Shown: positions 1 through 7,377 of the stretch, piece by piece
Layout of the letters: each line of letters opens with the position of its first letter
How positions within the stretch are numbered: position 1 is the first letter of the stretch
Assembly (NCBI GenBank): GCA_023405815.1
Contig: JAEXXM010000081.1
Coordinates: 1-11,585, forward strand
DNA: 11,585 bases
Direction: 5' to 3'
DNA from: Pseudomonadota bacterium
Lineage (GTDB): Bacteria; Pseudomonadota; Alphaproteobacteria; Rhizobiales; Hyphomicrobiaceae
Position numbers and translations under genes: made by a program
Notes under the pieces: model-generated
The model's database searches: none
The model's input: only the letters and a program-made list of their open reading frames with translations
What the model was told of the DNA's origin: nothing

Positions 1-266
1 CGCACTCGCGCAGCGCGCAGCAGAAGTTGCAGGCGTTCTATACGCCGCGCGCAATCGACCTGGTCCAGCGCCTATACGCCGACGACTTCACCTATCTGGG
101 CTACAGCCGTGATCTCACACGCGCCACGGACGCGCCGGGGGAATACTGGACTCCGCGCGGCATCATCCCCCTTGATGCAAATACCGACCCCGCTCCGGCT
201 GGCGGCCTCGCGAGCTTGCGCCCGGTAATCCGCTTCCATCACCTCGTCGAGGCCCGGATCATCTGA
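1..266 (+). CDS. Sulfotransferase-like protein, C-terminal end (partial)
   Basis: The reading frame is open to the left edge of the window (first full codon at base 3) and ends at TGA 264-266, so only about 87 C-terminal residues are present. The segment AIDLVQRLYADDFTYLGYSRDL, read here in two pieces (AIDLVQRLY and ADDFTYLGYSRDL), resembles the C-terminal end of sulfotransferase-family proteins, where an acidic-Phe-x-x-Leu-Gly-Tyr pattern follows the last helix of the PAPS-dependent fold. The PAPS-binding P-loop would lie upstream, outside the window, so activity cannot be judged. After this motif follows a tail of about 50 residues rich in Pro, Ala and Arg that I do not recognise. The TTG at 27 is an internal codon, not the start. 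The family call rests on a short stretch and is moderate. The gene is convergent with the next one. Confidence 0.55.
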   Translation, partial: HSRSAQQKLQAFYTPRAIDLVQRLYADDFTYLGYSRDLTRATDAPGEYWTPRGIIPLDANTDPAPAGGLASLRPVIRFHHLVEARII

Positions 267-334
267 TCGACGGAAATTGGAGGCGCCAGGGCCAACCACT
301 GCGACGTGGACTGACGCATCCGCGAGCTCGTCGC

Positions 335-592
335 CTACATGCCCATGTCTTTGTGCGCCATCTTCATGTGCGCGATGCAGCCATCCATGTCACCGCTTTT
401 CATGGCTGCTTTCGACTGGTCGAGGTGAGCCGCCGCCGACTTCTTCATTTCCTCGTCGGTCATCTTGGCAACCATCTCGTCCATCTTCTGCATGTGCGCA
501 TCCGTGCACCAGGACTTGTCGGCCCGGGCGACGACGGCGCCCAATGTCATGGCACCGACCAAAACGACGGCGAACATGGAGTGCTTATCCAT
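335..592 (-). CDS. Small Met-rich exported protein of unknown function
   Basis: An 85-residue protein. The start at 592 is chosen because AGGAGG stands six bases before this ATG; an upstream in-frame ATG would put the ribosome site inside the coding region. Residues 1 to about 24 form a signal peptide (hydrophobic core FAVVLVGAMTLGAVV, cleavage motif ARA before DKSW). The mature part of about 61 residues has 11 Met, four His and two Cys, in repeated patterns such as AHMQKMDEMVAKM and GCIAHMKMAHKDMGM, and is predicted to be helical. Met, His and Cys in a periplasmic protein suggest soft-metal binding such as Cu(I), but this is inference; no named family is certain. Similar small exported proteins with a CTDAHM-like start and MGM-like end occur in Hyphomicrobiales, usually as hypothetical proteins. 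An EcfG-type promoter at 653-678 points to expression in the general stress response. Confidence 0.8.
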   Translation of the reverse strand: MDKHSMFAVVLVGAMTLGAVVARADKSWCTDAHMQKMDEMVAKMTDEEMKKSAAAHLDQSKAAMKSGDMDGCIAHMKMAHKDMGM

Positions 593-652
593 GGCTTCCT
601 CCTGCATTTGGACGAGGTTCGGGCCCTGGGCCTGATACCGCGCAAGCAGTCG

Positions 653-678
653 AACGCCGGGCCGCAACCATAGGTTCC
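653..678 (-). promoter_or_regulatory. EcfG-type (general stress response) promoter
   Basis: On the minus strand GGAAC (678-674), a 17-base spacer and CGTT (656-653) match the consensus GGAAC-N16/17-CGTT of promoters read by sigma EcfG, the general stress sigma factor of Alphaproteobacteria controlled by PhyR and NepR. The -10 element ends 60 bases before the start codon of the Met-rich exported protein at 592, a normal leader length. I saw no equal match before the other genes of the window. Confidence 0.65.
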
Positions 679-707
679 CTATGGTCGAATCTGCCCCTCC
701 CCCTCCC

Positions 708-1253
708 TCAGCGGTCGATGCGCGAGATTTTCGTGCCTTCGAGCGTCAGGTTATACATGAGGCCCTTGGGATCGAGGATGAAGCCGACGACCGGGCTCGT
801 GATCTTGTTGGTATCGATCGAGCCGCCTATGCCGACCGTGATGATGGCGACCGAGGCGTCGGCGCCGATCTTCCAACCTGCGGTGCGCCGGAACTGGTCG
901 AGAGCCTCCGGCGTCATGAACATGATGATGACCGAGCGTTCCTGGATGCCGAGCTGGAAGCCCACCGACGCAGAGAGGGTGTTGTAGTAATCGACCGTCC
1001 GCCCGTGGATGCGCAGTGCTCCCTCGCCGTATTCGCCGCCGAAGCCGAAGCCGGCCTTCACCACCGACGGGAACACCAGTATCCCGACCGACTTTCTGGC
1101 AAGCTCCCGCGCGCCGCGAACATTATAGAAAAAGCGCTCGAGCGTGGCATCGACATCGACGTCGATATCGTAGGCGGAGCCGGCGCGGGTCTGCGGCGCC
1201 CAGGCAAGGACGCTCAAGGCGCACAGGAAGGCGCACAGCAGTCTGCGGGACAT
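708..1253 (-). CDS. Exported lipid-binding SYLF-domain protein (Ysc84-like)
   Basis: A 181-residue protein. The start at 1253 is chosen because GAGGG lies about nine bases upstream and the protein then begins with a proper signal peptide (MSRRLLCAFLCALSVLAW, cleavage after TRA near residue 24). The mature part is a SYLF (Ysc84-related) domain. It shows the block ARKSVGILVFPSVVKAGFGFGG, quoted here as ARKSVGILVFP and KAGFGFGGEYGEGAL, and later YYNTLSASVGFQLGIQ and a glycine-rich VAIITVGIGGSID. SYLF domains of eukaryotes bind phosphoinositides; the bacterial exported versions are abundant but their role is not settled, probably at the envelope. The protein consists almost only of this domain, the usual form in Proteobacteria. 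It lies 115 bases upstream of the Met-rich gene on the same strand, which has its own promoter in between. Confidence 0.88.
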   Translation of the reverse strand: MSRRLLCAFLCALSVLAWAPQTRAGSAYDIDVDVDATLERFFYNVRGARELARKSVGILVFPSVVKAGFGFGGEYGEGALRIHGRTVDYYNTLSASVGFQLGIQERSVIIMFMTPEALDQFRRTAGWKIGADASVAIITVGIGGSIDTNKITSPVVGFILDPKGLMYNLTLEGTKISRIDR

Positions 1254-1466
1254 TCTTGTTTTCCCTCGGTTTCTTCTATCCCATGTGTGCCCCGCCTTTG
1301 CGGCCAAATTGGCGCCGCGAACGGCTTTCCCCGGTCTGCCGTGGCTTGTCTGCCGCACAACCTTCGCCGCATCCCCCGATTTTCATTATGCCTATCATGC
1401 GGCTCGTTCGGTTGCTATGCTCCCTGCCGGTGGGCTCGCCGTAGCCGGCGTCAGAGGGAGGGCCGC

Positions 1467-1976
1467 ATGGCGTTGGGGCTTCCGATCGAGAACTTCACCC
1501 TCCTGCACGTTGTGATCAGCCTTGTCGGCATCGCGACGGGCGTCATCGCCCTTGCCGGCATGCTCCGTAGCGCCGCGCCCGGCTGGATCACCCACGTGTT
1601 CCTTGTCACCACTGCGCTGACGACCATCACCGGCTTCCTGTTCCCCATCACGGCCTTCACGCCGGCGCTGGGCACGGGGCTCGTCTCCATGGCGTTTCTC
1701 ATCCCCGCCTTCCTCGGCATCTATGCCTTTCACTTCGCTGGAGCCTGGCGCCTGATCTACGCCGTTACGGCGGTCGTGGCCCTCTATCTCAACTGCTTCG
1801 TCCTCGTGGTTCAGGCCTTCCAGAAGCTGCCCGCGCTTGCCGCCCTGGCGCCGACGCAGTCGGAGCCGCCGTTCGTCGCCGCGCAGGCCGTGCTGCTCGT
1901 CGCCTTCATCTGGCTTGGGTGGCGCGCCGCGAAGCGTTTTCATCCTGTCGTTGCAGGCGGCGGGGTGCCTGCATAG
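1467..1976 (+). CDS. Multi-pass membrane protein of unknown function
   Basis: A 169-residue protein with ATG at 1467, preceded by AGAGGGAGG at a good distance. The open frame runs much further upstream, but there it only lies opposite the SYLF gene and is not coding. Five membrane segments are visible, at about residues 11-31, 41-61, 70-90, 94-117 and 135-152, with a short basic C-terminal tail (WRAAKRFHP). The segment between helices 4 and 5 is Pro/Ala-rich. No catalytic motif or metal site stands out, and I do not recognise a named family with confidence; comparable four-to-five-helix proteins of Hyphomicrobiales are annotated as hypothetical membrane proteins. It is divergent from the SYLF gene and followed after 47 bases by the DUF2277 gene on the same strand, so the two may be cotranscribed. 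Confidence 0.8.
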   Translation: MALGLPIENFTLLHVVISLVGIATGVIALAGMLRSAAPGWITHVFLVTTALTTITGFLFPITAFTPALGTGLVSMAFLIPAFLGIYAFHFAGAWRLIYAVTAVVALYLNCFVLVVQAFQKLPALAALAPTQSEPPFVAAQAVLLVAFIWLGWRAAKRFHPVVAGGGVPA

Positions 1977-2023
1977 GTAGCTACAGGGTACAGACTGCGT
2001 GGGGGGTCGGAAAGGAGCAGCGC

Positions 2024-2296
2024 ATGTGCCGTAACATCAAGACACTCTACAACTTCTCCCCGCCGGCGACCGACGATGAGATCCGCGCCTCTGCGCTGCA
2101 GTTCGTGCGCAAGCTCTCCGGGATGAATGCGCCATCAAAGGCCAACGAGGAAGCCTTCAACCGCGCGGTGGACAAGGTGACGATGGCGGCCGAGGAGCTG
2201 CTGGCCTCGCTCGTCACCATGGCGCCGCCACGCGACCGCGACGTCGAAGCGGCCAAGGCCCGCGCTCGTAACGAGGCCCGCTTCGGCGCGCGCTGA
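2024..2296 (+). CDS. DUF2277 family protein
   Basis: A 90-residue soluble protein. The ATG at 2024 is the start because AAAGGAG lies just upstream and the protein then begins with MCRNIKTLYNF, the standard N-terminus of DUF2277. Other family marks are PPATDDEIRASALQFVRKLSG and the C-terminal APPRDRDVEAAKARARNEAR. The length agrees with the family. The function of DUF2277 is not known; the family is small, acidic-basic mixed and probably all helical, and is found in many Alphaproteobacteria and Actinobacteria. The gene may be in one unit with the membrane protein before it. It is convergent with the M16 peptidase gene, and only four bases separate the two stop codons, leaving no room for a terminator outside the coding regions. 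Confidence 0.9.
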   Translation: MCRNIKTLYNFSPPATDDEIRASALQFVRKLSGMNAPSKANEEAFNRAVDKVTMAAEELLASLVTMAPPRDRDVEAAKARARNEARFGAR

Positions 2297-2300
2297 TTGC

Positions 2301-3620
2301 TTATTGCCCCTTGAGCGCAAGCCGCACATAGGCGTTGCGGTGCGACGGCAGATAGTTCCGCGCCGCCGCGACGATCTCGTCCGCCGTCACCGTCTCCACT
2401 GCAAGATCGTGGGCCGACGCGCCATCGAGCGTTCGCTCCATCAGGCAATCGAGCAACGCCTGGTTGTCGCCTCTCTCTTTGCAGCGCTTCAGGACGATGC
2501 GGTCTCTTAAGCGTGCGAGCTCCTTTGCGTCGACATGCTGTTTCATCTTCTCGATGACGTCGAAGACTTTCTTCTCCACCCGGAGCGGGTCCTTGCTGCT
2601 CGATATCGCGATGCGGAACACGCCGCTGCATCCGTCGGGCTCGTAGTAGGCATCCGGAGTGTAGGTGTCGCCGTCCTTCTCGCGCAGCTCGTCGAACAGC
2701 GCCGTGTTGAGGTACGAGGCCAGCGCCGCGAGCACGCGCGCGTCCGCCCCGCCGAAGCTCACGCCCGTGTTCCAGGCGATGCGCAGGTCTGTCATCGGAC
2801 GCTGCAGCTCGTATGATGGCTCCGTCAGCGCCTTGTATTCGCGCGTGACGGCGACGTTGGGAATTTCCAGCCGCTCCCCGCGCGCATAGGCAAAGCCGCC
2901 GAAGCTCTTTTCGACCTCACGACGGAGGGCTTCGGGGTCTATCCCGCCGACTACGAACAGATCCATGTTCGCAGGAAGGCGCGTCTTGGCGGCGAATGCG
3001 TGCAGCTCGGACGCGAGCGCCTCGGGCGAAATCTTGCAGCGGGCGATTTCCTCCGCGAGCGTTTCCTTCGCGTAAGGGTGCGTGCTGCCGTAGAGCGCCC
3101 GGTCGAACTTCCTCTCCGCCTGCACCGTCGAGCTGTACTTGTCGAGATAGAGCTCTTCCAGAACCACGCGCTGCTGCGCCGCGACGGTAGGAAGGTCGAA
3201 TTTCTGGTCGAGCGAGCTTGTGGCGAGGAGGCCCAGAACCTCCGGCAGATACCGCGGCAGGAACGTCGCGTGCCACTTGAGCGCGCCAGCCTCCGTCGTG
3301 GCATTGCCGTCCTGGATGCAGTCCTTGTAGAGCGCCGTGACCTGCGCAGCCGTCATGTTGCCCGCTGCGCCTGTGCACGAGATGTGCTCGCACAAATGCG
3401 CGAGCCCGTTGTGCGTGATCTCCTTGCTGCGCAACACCAGCGTCGCGGTGACATAGCCCGATCCGTTGGCGATGAAATGGGTGCGTAGCCCGTTGCCGAG
3501 TGTAAAGCTGTGCTCCGCCTTCTTCACGACGACGGGATAGGCTGATGCGGCGGTCGGCAGTGCGGTCGCCGCCGCGCCGGAGAGAAATGCTTTGAGTGCA
3601 CCACGCCGATCGATCTGCAT
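2301..3620 (-). CDS. Tat-exported M16 family zinc peptidase
   Basis: A 439-residue protein. The ATG at 3620, preceded by GAGAGGG, is preferred over one 14 codons upstream because the protein then begins with MQIDRRGALKAFLSG, a twin-arginine signal with cleavage after ASA near residue 27. It is thus probably exported folded. The inverted zinc motif HxxEH is intact as H75-L-C-E-H79 in NGLAHLCEH, and VVLEELYLDK supplies the third ligand at E155 or E156, about 77 residues further, as in pitrilysin-type enzymes. The rest (about 180-430) fits the M16C-like C-terminal half, with DLRIAWNTG and a region ending in the typical YLPSHRNAYV. It is a single-chain M16B-like enzyme of normal size. Many M16B genes occur as an active/inactive pair; here no partner is adjacent. 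It follows the SPOR gene by 141 bases. The peptide substrate is unknown. Confidence 0.87.
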   Translation of the reverse strand: MQIDRRGALKAFLSGAAATALPTAASAYPVVVKKAEHSFTLGNGLRTHFIANGSGYVTATLVLRSKEITHNGLAHLCEHISCTGAAGNMTAAQVTALYKDCIQDGNATTEAGALKWHATFLPRYLPEVLGLLATSSLDQKFDLPTVAAQQRVVLEELYLDKYSSTVQAERKFDRALYGSTHPYAKETLAEEIARCKISPEALASELHAFAAKTRLPANMDLFVVGGIDPEALRREVEKSFGGFAYARGERLEIPNVAVTREYKALTEPSYELQRPMTDLRIAWNTGVSFGGADARVLAALASYLNTALFDELREKDGDTYTPDAYYEPDGCSGVFRIAISSSKDPLRVEKKVFDVIEKMKQHVDAKELARLRDRIVLKRCKERGDNQALLDCLMERTLDGASAHDLAVETVTADEIVAAARNYLPSHRNAYVRLALKGQ

Positions 3621-3761
3621 CACGTCCCTCTCGCCGAATGAATGATCCGCGAGCCGCAGCAATTTTGCAGGCCCGGGATGCGCCGCATCCGGAAGGGTAT
3701 ATTCCGCCGTCTGAAGACCGCTGCAGTCACCTACGTAACAGTCGGCGTCGGCTCGTGTTGG

Positions 3762-4940
3762 CTATTCCGCGACACAGTCATAGCCGCTGTCGCGCAGCGA
3801 CCGGCAGAGCGACGTCGCACGCATGGGGTCCGTGAACGGGCCGAGGCGCACGTGGTAGATCTGCGTATCGGCGAGCCTCGTCTCGGCGATCTGCGGTCGC
3901 CGCGGCCCTAGCTGGGCGCCGCGCTGCGAGGTGAGCCGCACGGCGAGAGCGATGGCCTCGTTGCGCGTGCGCGTCTCCCCGACGAGCAGGCGAACTTCCG
4001 CCGGCGCTACCGGTTGAGGCGCGGCCGCAACCTCCGTCACGAATGGGGCCACCGAGGCGGCCGGCTGCTTCTTTTCCGCGGCGGCACTTTTCTTCGGCTG
4101 CACCGGAACGGGCGGAAGGGGAGCCAGCGCGACCTGCTGGCTGGTCCACGCCGATGACCGCGTGTTCGGCTGCGACTGCGCTGGCGTCGACGGCTTCGCC
4201 TGAGCCAACGGCTTCGCCTGCAGCACCGGCACCACCGACGTTGACTTCTGCTGCGGCGTTGGCTTCGCTTCCGGCACAGGAGCCGCCGCCGTCGATGGCT
4301 TCGCAGGCTGCAACGGCTTCGCCGGCGGCGCAGGAGTCGCCGCCGTTGACGTGTGCCACGCCGGCGCCGGTCCGGCTGCGGCCGCAGCCATCTCGCCTTG
4401 AAGCGATCCCGTCACGATGGTTGCGCCGAAATCCGGAACCCTCGATGGCGCCGCAGCGGCGCTCTTTGTCGGAGGCTCCGTGACCTTCACCGGTTCCGTC
4501 ACCTTCACCGGTGACAGCGCCGGGGCAGCTGCGCTCTTCGCCGGCGGGCGCAGCTCTTCCTCGCTCGGCTTCGCGACGATCACCTTCTCGTTCGGGCTGA
4601 TGCCTGCCTCCTGGTAGGCTCCCTGAAGCGCGCTCTCTGCGTCGGTGCGCTCGGTGTCGGTCAGCCCCCCGTATTCGAGCGCACGCGTCAAATCGGTGAT
4701 CGCCTGTCCCGGTTGGCCCAGCCTGCGATGCGTGAGACCGCGGTAGTAGTGGGCCTTCCCCATCGACGAGCCGGAAAGCCGGTTGCGCAGCGCGGCGTTG
4801 ATCCCGCCGAGCGCCGGCTCCAGCTCGCCGGTTTCATAGCGCTCGATCGCCTTGGCAAGAATCTCGTCCGCCACGTCGGCCGCCGCCGGCGAGAGCAACC
4901 CCACCGCTACCAGCAGCACTGCGCCCGCGCATATTCTCAA
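3762..4940 (-). CDS. Exported TPR and SPOR domain protein
   Basis: A 392-residue protein with a TTG start at 4940; GAGGG lies about ten bases before it and no ATG or GTG in frame is available before the signal peptide. Residues 1-21 (RICAGAVLLVAVGLLSPAAA) form a signal peptide. Residues about 25-115 form two TPR-like helical repeats (ILAKAIERYETGELEPAL; AHYYRGLTHRRLGQPGQAI). Residues about 120-315 are a low-complexity Pro/Ala/Lys linker with at least five AKP units and a tandem VKVTEP. Residues 316-392 are a SPOR domain (IYHVRLGPFTDPMRATSL; GYDCVAE) with two Cys that could pair. SPOR domains bind denuded peptidoglycan at the division septum, so the protein is probably a periplasmic cell-wall or division factor. 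Most SPOR proteins have a membrane anchor; here a cleavable signal is more likely. The M16 peptidase gene follows on the same strand. Confidence 0.85.
   Translation of the reverse strand: MRICAGAVLLVAVGLLSPAAADVADEILAKAIERYETGELEPALGGINAALRNRLSGSSMGKAHYYRGLTHRRLGQPGQAITDLTRALEYGGLTDTERTDAESALQGAYQEAGISPNEKVIVAKPSEEELRPPAKSAAAPALSPVKVTEPVKVTEPPTKSAAAAPSRVPDFGATIVTGSLQGEMAAAAAGPAPAWHTSTAATPAPPAKPLQPAKPSTAAAPVPEAKPTPQQKSTSVVPVLQAKPLAQAKPSTPAQSQPNTRSSAWTSQQVALAPLPPVPVQPKKSAAAEKKQPAASVAPFVTEVAAAPQPVAPAEVRLLVGETRTRNEAIALAVRLTSQRGAQLGPRRPQIAETRLADTQIYHVRLGPFTDPMRATSLCRSLRDSGYDCVAE
4477..4512. repeat. Tandem 18-base repeat in the SPOR protein linker
   Basis: Two adjacent copies (4477-4494 and 4495-4512) differ at one base, TCCGTGACCTTCACCGGT against TCCGTCACCTTCACCGGT. 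On the coding (minus) strand they give the doubled VKVTEP motif in the low-complexity linker. Such in-frame duplications are expected in flexible linkers and change only its length. Confidence 0.85.
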
Positions 4941-5104
4941 GGTGCGGCCCTCGTGGCCAAAGAATAAGCAACCGATCGCCTGGGCCAGTATGTGGCCCGG
5001 CGCTCGGCTGACTATTCAATGATTCGGTCCGCACCCTGCCGATTCGGCCGTGAGTCGGCTGTGGAGAGCCGCCCCACCGGCGCAATGCCTTGTGGAAGTC
5101 CGGC

Positions 5105-5527
5105 TCAGCCCTCGGCGACGCGCCGGTTGGACAGCATGTCCAGCGTCCGCCCGATTCCGGCGAGCAGCGATCCCACCGCAAACAGCACGATGACGATGAT
5201 CTGCAGGTAGTCCTCGACATCCTCCTTGGCGATCATGAAGTCGGAGATGTCGGCGTCCGAGTTGCGGAATTGCGCCAACGCCGCATCCCGCTTGGCTGCC
5301 ACCGCGCTGACGTCCCCGGCCGGGGTGTTGAGCAGTTCCAGAAGCGCGATCTGGTTGTCATATGCGGTCTTGAGCTGGATCTGCGCCGACTGCTGCACCG
5401 TGTAGGCCGTCAGCCGCCATTGGATGTCCCGGTCGAGCGGCTCCAGATAGAACATCTGCGTCGCCGTCGAGGCGAGCAGGAACAGGATGCCTGCCAATTC
5501 GCTGAACTGATAAAGCTTGAGACGCAT
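5105..5527 (-). CDS. Two-helix membrane protein of unknown function
   Basis: A 140-residue protein. The ATG at 5527 is chosen because a GGGGGGA ribosome site lies about 11 bases upstream; a TTG six codons earlier overlaps that site and is unlikely. Two membrane segments are visible, at about residues 9-28 (ELAGILFLLASTATQMFYL) and 108-126 (LQIIVIVLFAVGSLLAGIG). Between them lies an 80-residue mostly helical, charged and Gln/Ala-rich segment that probably forms a coiled coil. The short C-terminal tail RTLDMLSNRRVAEG is basic, so both ends are probably cytoplasmic and the central segment periplasmic. No family is recognised. The gene is divergent from the ABC-F gene and is followed 164 bases later by the SPOR gene on the same strand. 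Confidence 0.78.
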   Translation of the reverse strand: MRLKLYQFSELAGILFLLASTATQMFYLEPLDRDIQWRLTAYTVQQSAQIQLKTAYDNQIALLELLNTPAGDVSAVAAKRDAALAQFRNSDADISDFMIAKEDVEDYLQIIVIVLFAVGSLLAGIGRTLDMLSNRRVAEG

Positions 5528-5644
5528 GCGTTGTGGTCCCCCCAATATGTTGCGGCCCCCGGCCGATGCTTTCCGGCAGAACGGTAGCCGCGGCCGCGAC
5601 CTTCGTTAAGGGGCCGCATCGCTGGAAACGGTGCAGCTGCAGCC

Positions 5645-5701
5645 GGCTGCCCGGGGCAGCCACGCGCTGCCAGCAAAAGGCCGCACGCCCTTTCGCGGGC
5701 G
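5645..5701 (+). promoter_or_regulatory. Two tandem hairpins in the ABC-F leader
   Basis: Hairpin 1 is GGCTGCC (5645-5651), a three-base centre and GGCAGCC (5655-5661). Hairpin 2 is CGCCC (5686-5690), loop TTTCGC and GGGCG (5697-5701), with two further outer pairs past one mismatch. No T-run follows, so neither is a standard terminator. They could be an RNA control element or protein-binding palindromes, but GC-rich DNA forms such repeats easily. Confidence 0.35.
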
Positions 5702-5707
5702 CGCTCC

Positions 5708-5758
5708 ATGCCTTATGGGGTGCGGATATATCCTCGCGGGGGTGCCACAGACGCATGA
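5708..5758 (+). other. Possible 16-codon upstream reading frame in the ABC-F leader
   Basis: ATG at 5708 opens a frame for MPYGVRIYPRGGATDA. Its TGA (5756-5758) overlaps the ABC-F start codon as ATGA, an arrangement that favours translational coupling. The ribosome site before it is weak, and the frame is short enough to occur by chance. It is listed because two hairpins lie just upstream and some ABC-F genes use leader peptides for control. Confidence 0.25.
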
Positions 5759-7377
5759 TCCGTCTCGACAATATCGGCAAGCAGAACGGCCACCAGATCG
5801 TCTTCATCGAGGCATCCGCCGCCCTCAACCGCGGCGAGAAGATCGGCCTCGTCGGCCCCAACGGCGCCGGCAAGACGACGCTGTTCCGCCTCATCACCGG
5901 CCGCGAGCAGCCCGACGAAGGCCAGGTCTCGATCGATCGCGGCGTCACCATCGGCTACTTCAGCCAGGACGTCGGCGAGATGTCGGGGCGCTCGGCCGTC
6001 GCCGAGGTGATGGACGGCGTCGGTCCGGTGAGCGAGGTCGCCGCCGAGCTGAAGGAGCTCGAGGCCGCCATGGCCGATCCCGAGCGCGCCGATGAGATGG
6101 AAGCGATCATCGAGCGCTACGGCGAGGTACAGGGCCGCTTCGAGGAGCTGGGCGGCTACGAGCTGGAGGCCAAGGCGCGCGAGGTTCTCGCCGGCCTCTC
6201 CTTCACCCAGGAGATGATGGACGGCGACGTCGGCGCGCTGTCGGGTGGCTGGAAGATGCGCGTCGCGCTCGCCCGCATTCTGCTCATGCGCCCCGACGCC
6301 ATGCTGCTCGACGAGCCCTCGAACCACCTCGACCTCGAAAGCCTGATCTGGCTGGAAGACTTCCTGCAGAGCTACGACGGCCTCCTGCTCATGACCTCGC
6401 ACGACCGCGAGTTCATGAACCGCATCGTCAGGAAGATCGTCGAGATCGATGCCGGCGCGCTCAACACCTACTCGGGCAACCACGAGTTCTACGAGGGCCA
6501 GCGGGCGCTCAACGAGAAGCAGCAGCAGGCGCAGTTCGACCGCCAGCAGGCGATGCTCGCCAAGGAGCTGAAATTCATCGAGCGCTTCAAGGCGCGCGCC
6601 TCGCACGCCGCGCAGGTGCAGAGCCGCGTCAAGCAGATCTCCAAGATCGAGCGCGTCGAGCCGCCGAAGCGCCGCCACGCCGTGAGCTTCGAGTTCCAGC
6701 CGGCGCCGCGCTCGGGCGAGGATGTGGTCAGCTTGAAGAATGTCCACAAGCGCTATGGCAGCCGCACCATCTACGAAGGTCTCGACTTCCACGTGCGCCG
6801 GCGCGAGCGCTGGTGCGTCATGGGCGTCAACGGCGCCGGCAAGTCGACGCTGTTGAAGCTCGTCACCGGCGCGACCGAGCCGGACAGCGGCACGGTCAAC
6901 CTCGGCGCCAGCGTCAAGATGGGTTACTTCGCCCAGCACGCCATGGACCTGCTCGACGGCGAGCGCACCGTGTTCGAGGAGCTGGAGTACGCCTTCCCGC
7001 AGGCCGGCACCGGCTCGTTGCGCACGCTCGCGGGCTGCTTCGGCTTCTCGGGCGACGACGTCGAGAAGCGCTGCCGCGTGCTGTCGGGCGGCGAGAAGGC
7101 GCGCCTCGTCATGGCCAAGATGCTCTACGACCCGCCGAACTTCCTGGTGCTCGACGAGCCGACCAACCACCTCGACATGGCGACCAAGGAGATGCTGATC
7201 GAGGCGCTCTCGACCTACGAGGGCGCGATGCTGCTCGTCTCGCACGATCGGCGCTTTCTTTCCGCGCTCACCAATCGCGTTCTGGAGCTGACGCCCGACG
7301 GCATGCACTCATACGCCGGCGGCTACACCGAGTACGTCGAGCGCACCGGCCACGAGGCGCCTGGCCTGCACCGCTAG
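5755..7377 (+). CDS. ABC-F family ATPase (translation factor type)
   Basis: A 540-residue protein with two ATP-binding cassettes and no membrane segments, the ABC-F layout. The ATG at 5755 gives MIRLDNIGKQ, the normal start of cassette 1; the frame is open upstream but that extension has no family character. Cassette 1 has Walker A GPNGAGKTT (34-42), signature LSGGWK (162-167), Walker B with LLDEPSNHLD (E187) and switch His216. A charged linker (about 240-310) is the region that reaches the ribosomal peptidyl-transferase side in this family. Cassette 2 has GVNGAGKST (357-365), LSGGEKA (443-449), LDEPTNHLD (E468) and His497. All catalytic residues are present. ABC-F proteins bind the ribosomal E site and help stalled or slow translation; some give antibiotic resistance. 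Length excludes the extended C-termini of Uup and YheS, and I do not assign a paralogue. Its leader has two hairpins and a possible uORF. Confidence 0.93.
   Translation: MIRLDNIGKQNGHQIVFIEASAALNRGEKIGLVGPNGAGKTTLFRLITGREQPDEGQVSIDRGVTIGYFSQDVGEMSGRSAVAEVMDGVGPVSEVAAELKELEAAMADPERADEMEAIIERYGEVQGRFEELGGYELEAKAREVLAGLSFTQEMMDGDVGALSGGWKMRVALARILLMRPDAMLLDEPSNHLDLESLIWLEDFLQSYDGLLLMTSHDREFMNRIVRKIVEIDAGALNTYSGNHEFYEGQRALNEKQQQAQFDRQQAMLAKELKFIERFKARASHAAQVQSRVKQISKIERVEPPKRRHAVSFEFQPAPRSGEDVVSLKNVHKRYGSRTIYEGLDFHVRRRERWCVMGVNGAGKSTLLKLVTGATEPDSGTVNLGASVKMGYFAQHAMDLLDGERTVFEELEYAFPQAGTGSLRTLAGCFGFSGDDVEKRCRVLSGGEKARLVMAKMLYDPPNFLVLDEPTNHLDMATKEMLIEALSTYEGAMLLVSHDRRFLSALTNRVLELTPDGMHSYAGGYTEYVERTGHEAPGLHR

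Noticed and set aside
681..1466. Upstream part of the open frame leading into the membrane protein
   Set aside because: It lies opposite the SYLF gene and has no hydrophobic or family character; ATG 1467 has a strong ribosome site.
3676..3690. Inverted repeat GGATGC/GCATCC between the SPOR and M16 genes
   Set aside because: The stem is short and no T-run follows on the minus strand, so I do not call a terminator.
4982..4998. Inverted repeat GGGCCA/TGGCCC with a five-base centre before the SPOR gene
   Set aside because: It has only six good pairs and no T-run; it could be an operator, but such repeats are common at this GC content.
5713..7308. Long minus-strand open frame opposite the ABC-F gene
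   Set aside because: It is a product of the GC-rich codon use of the ABC-F gene; its translation has no domain and is dominated by Leu, Ala, Arg and His.
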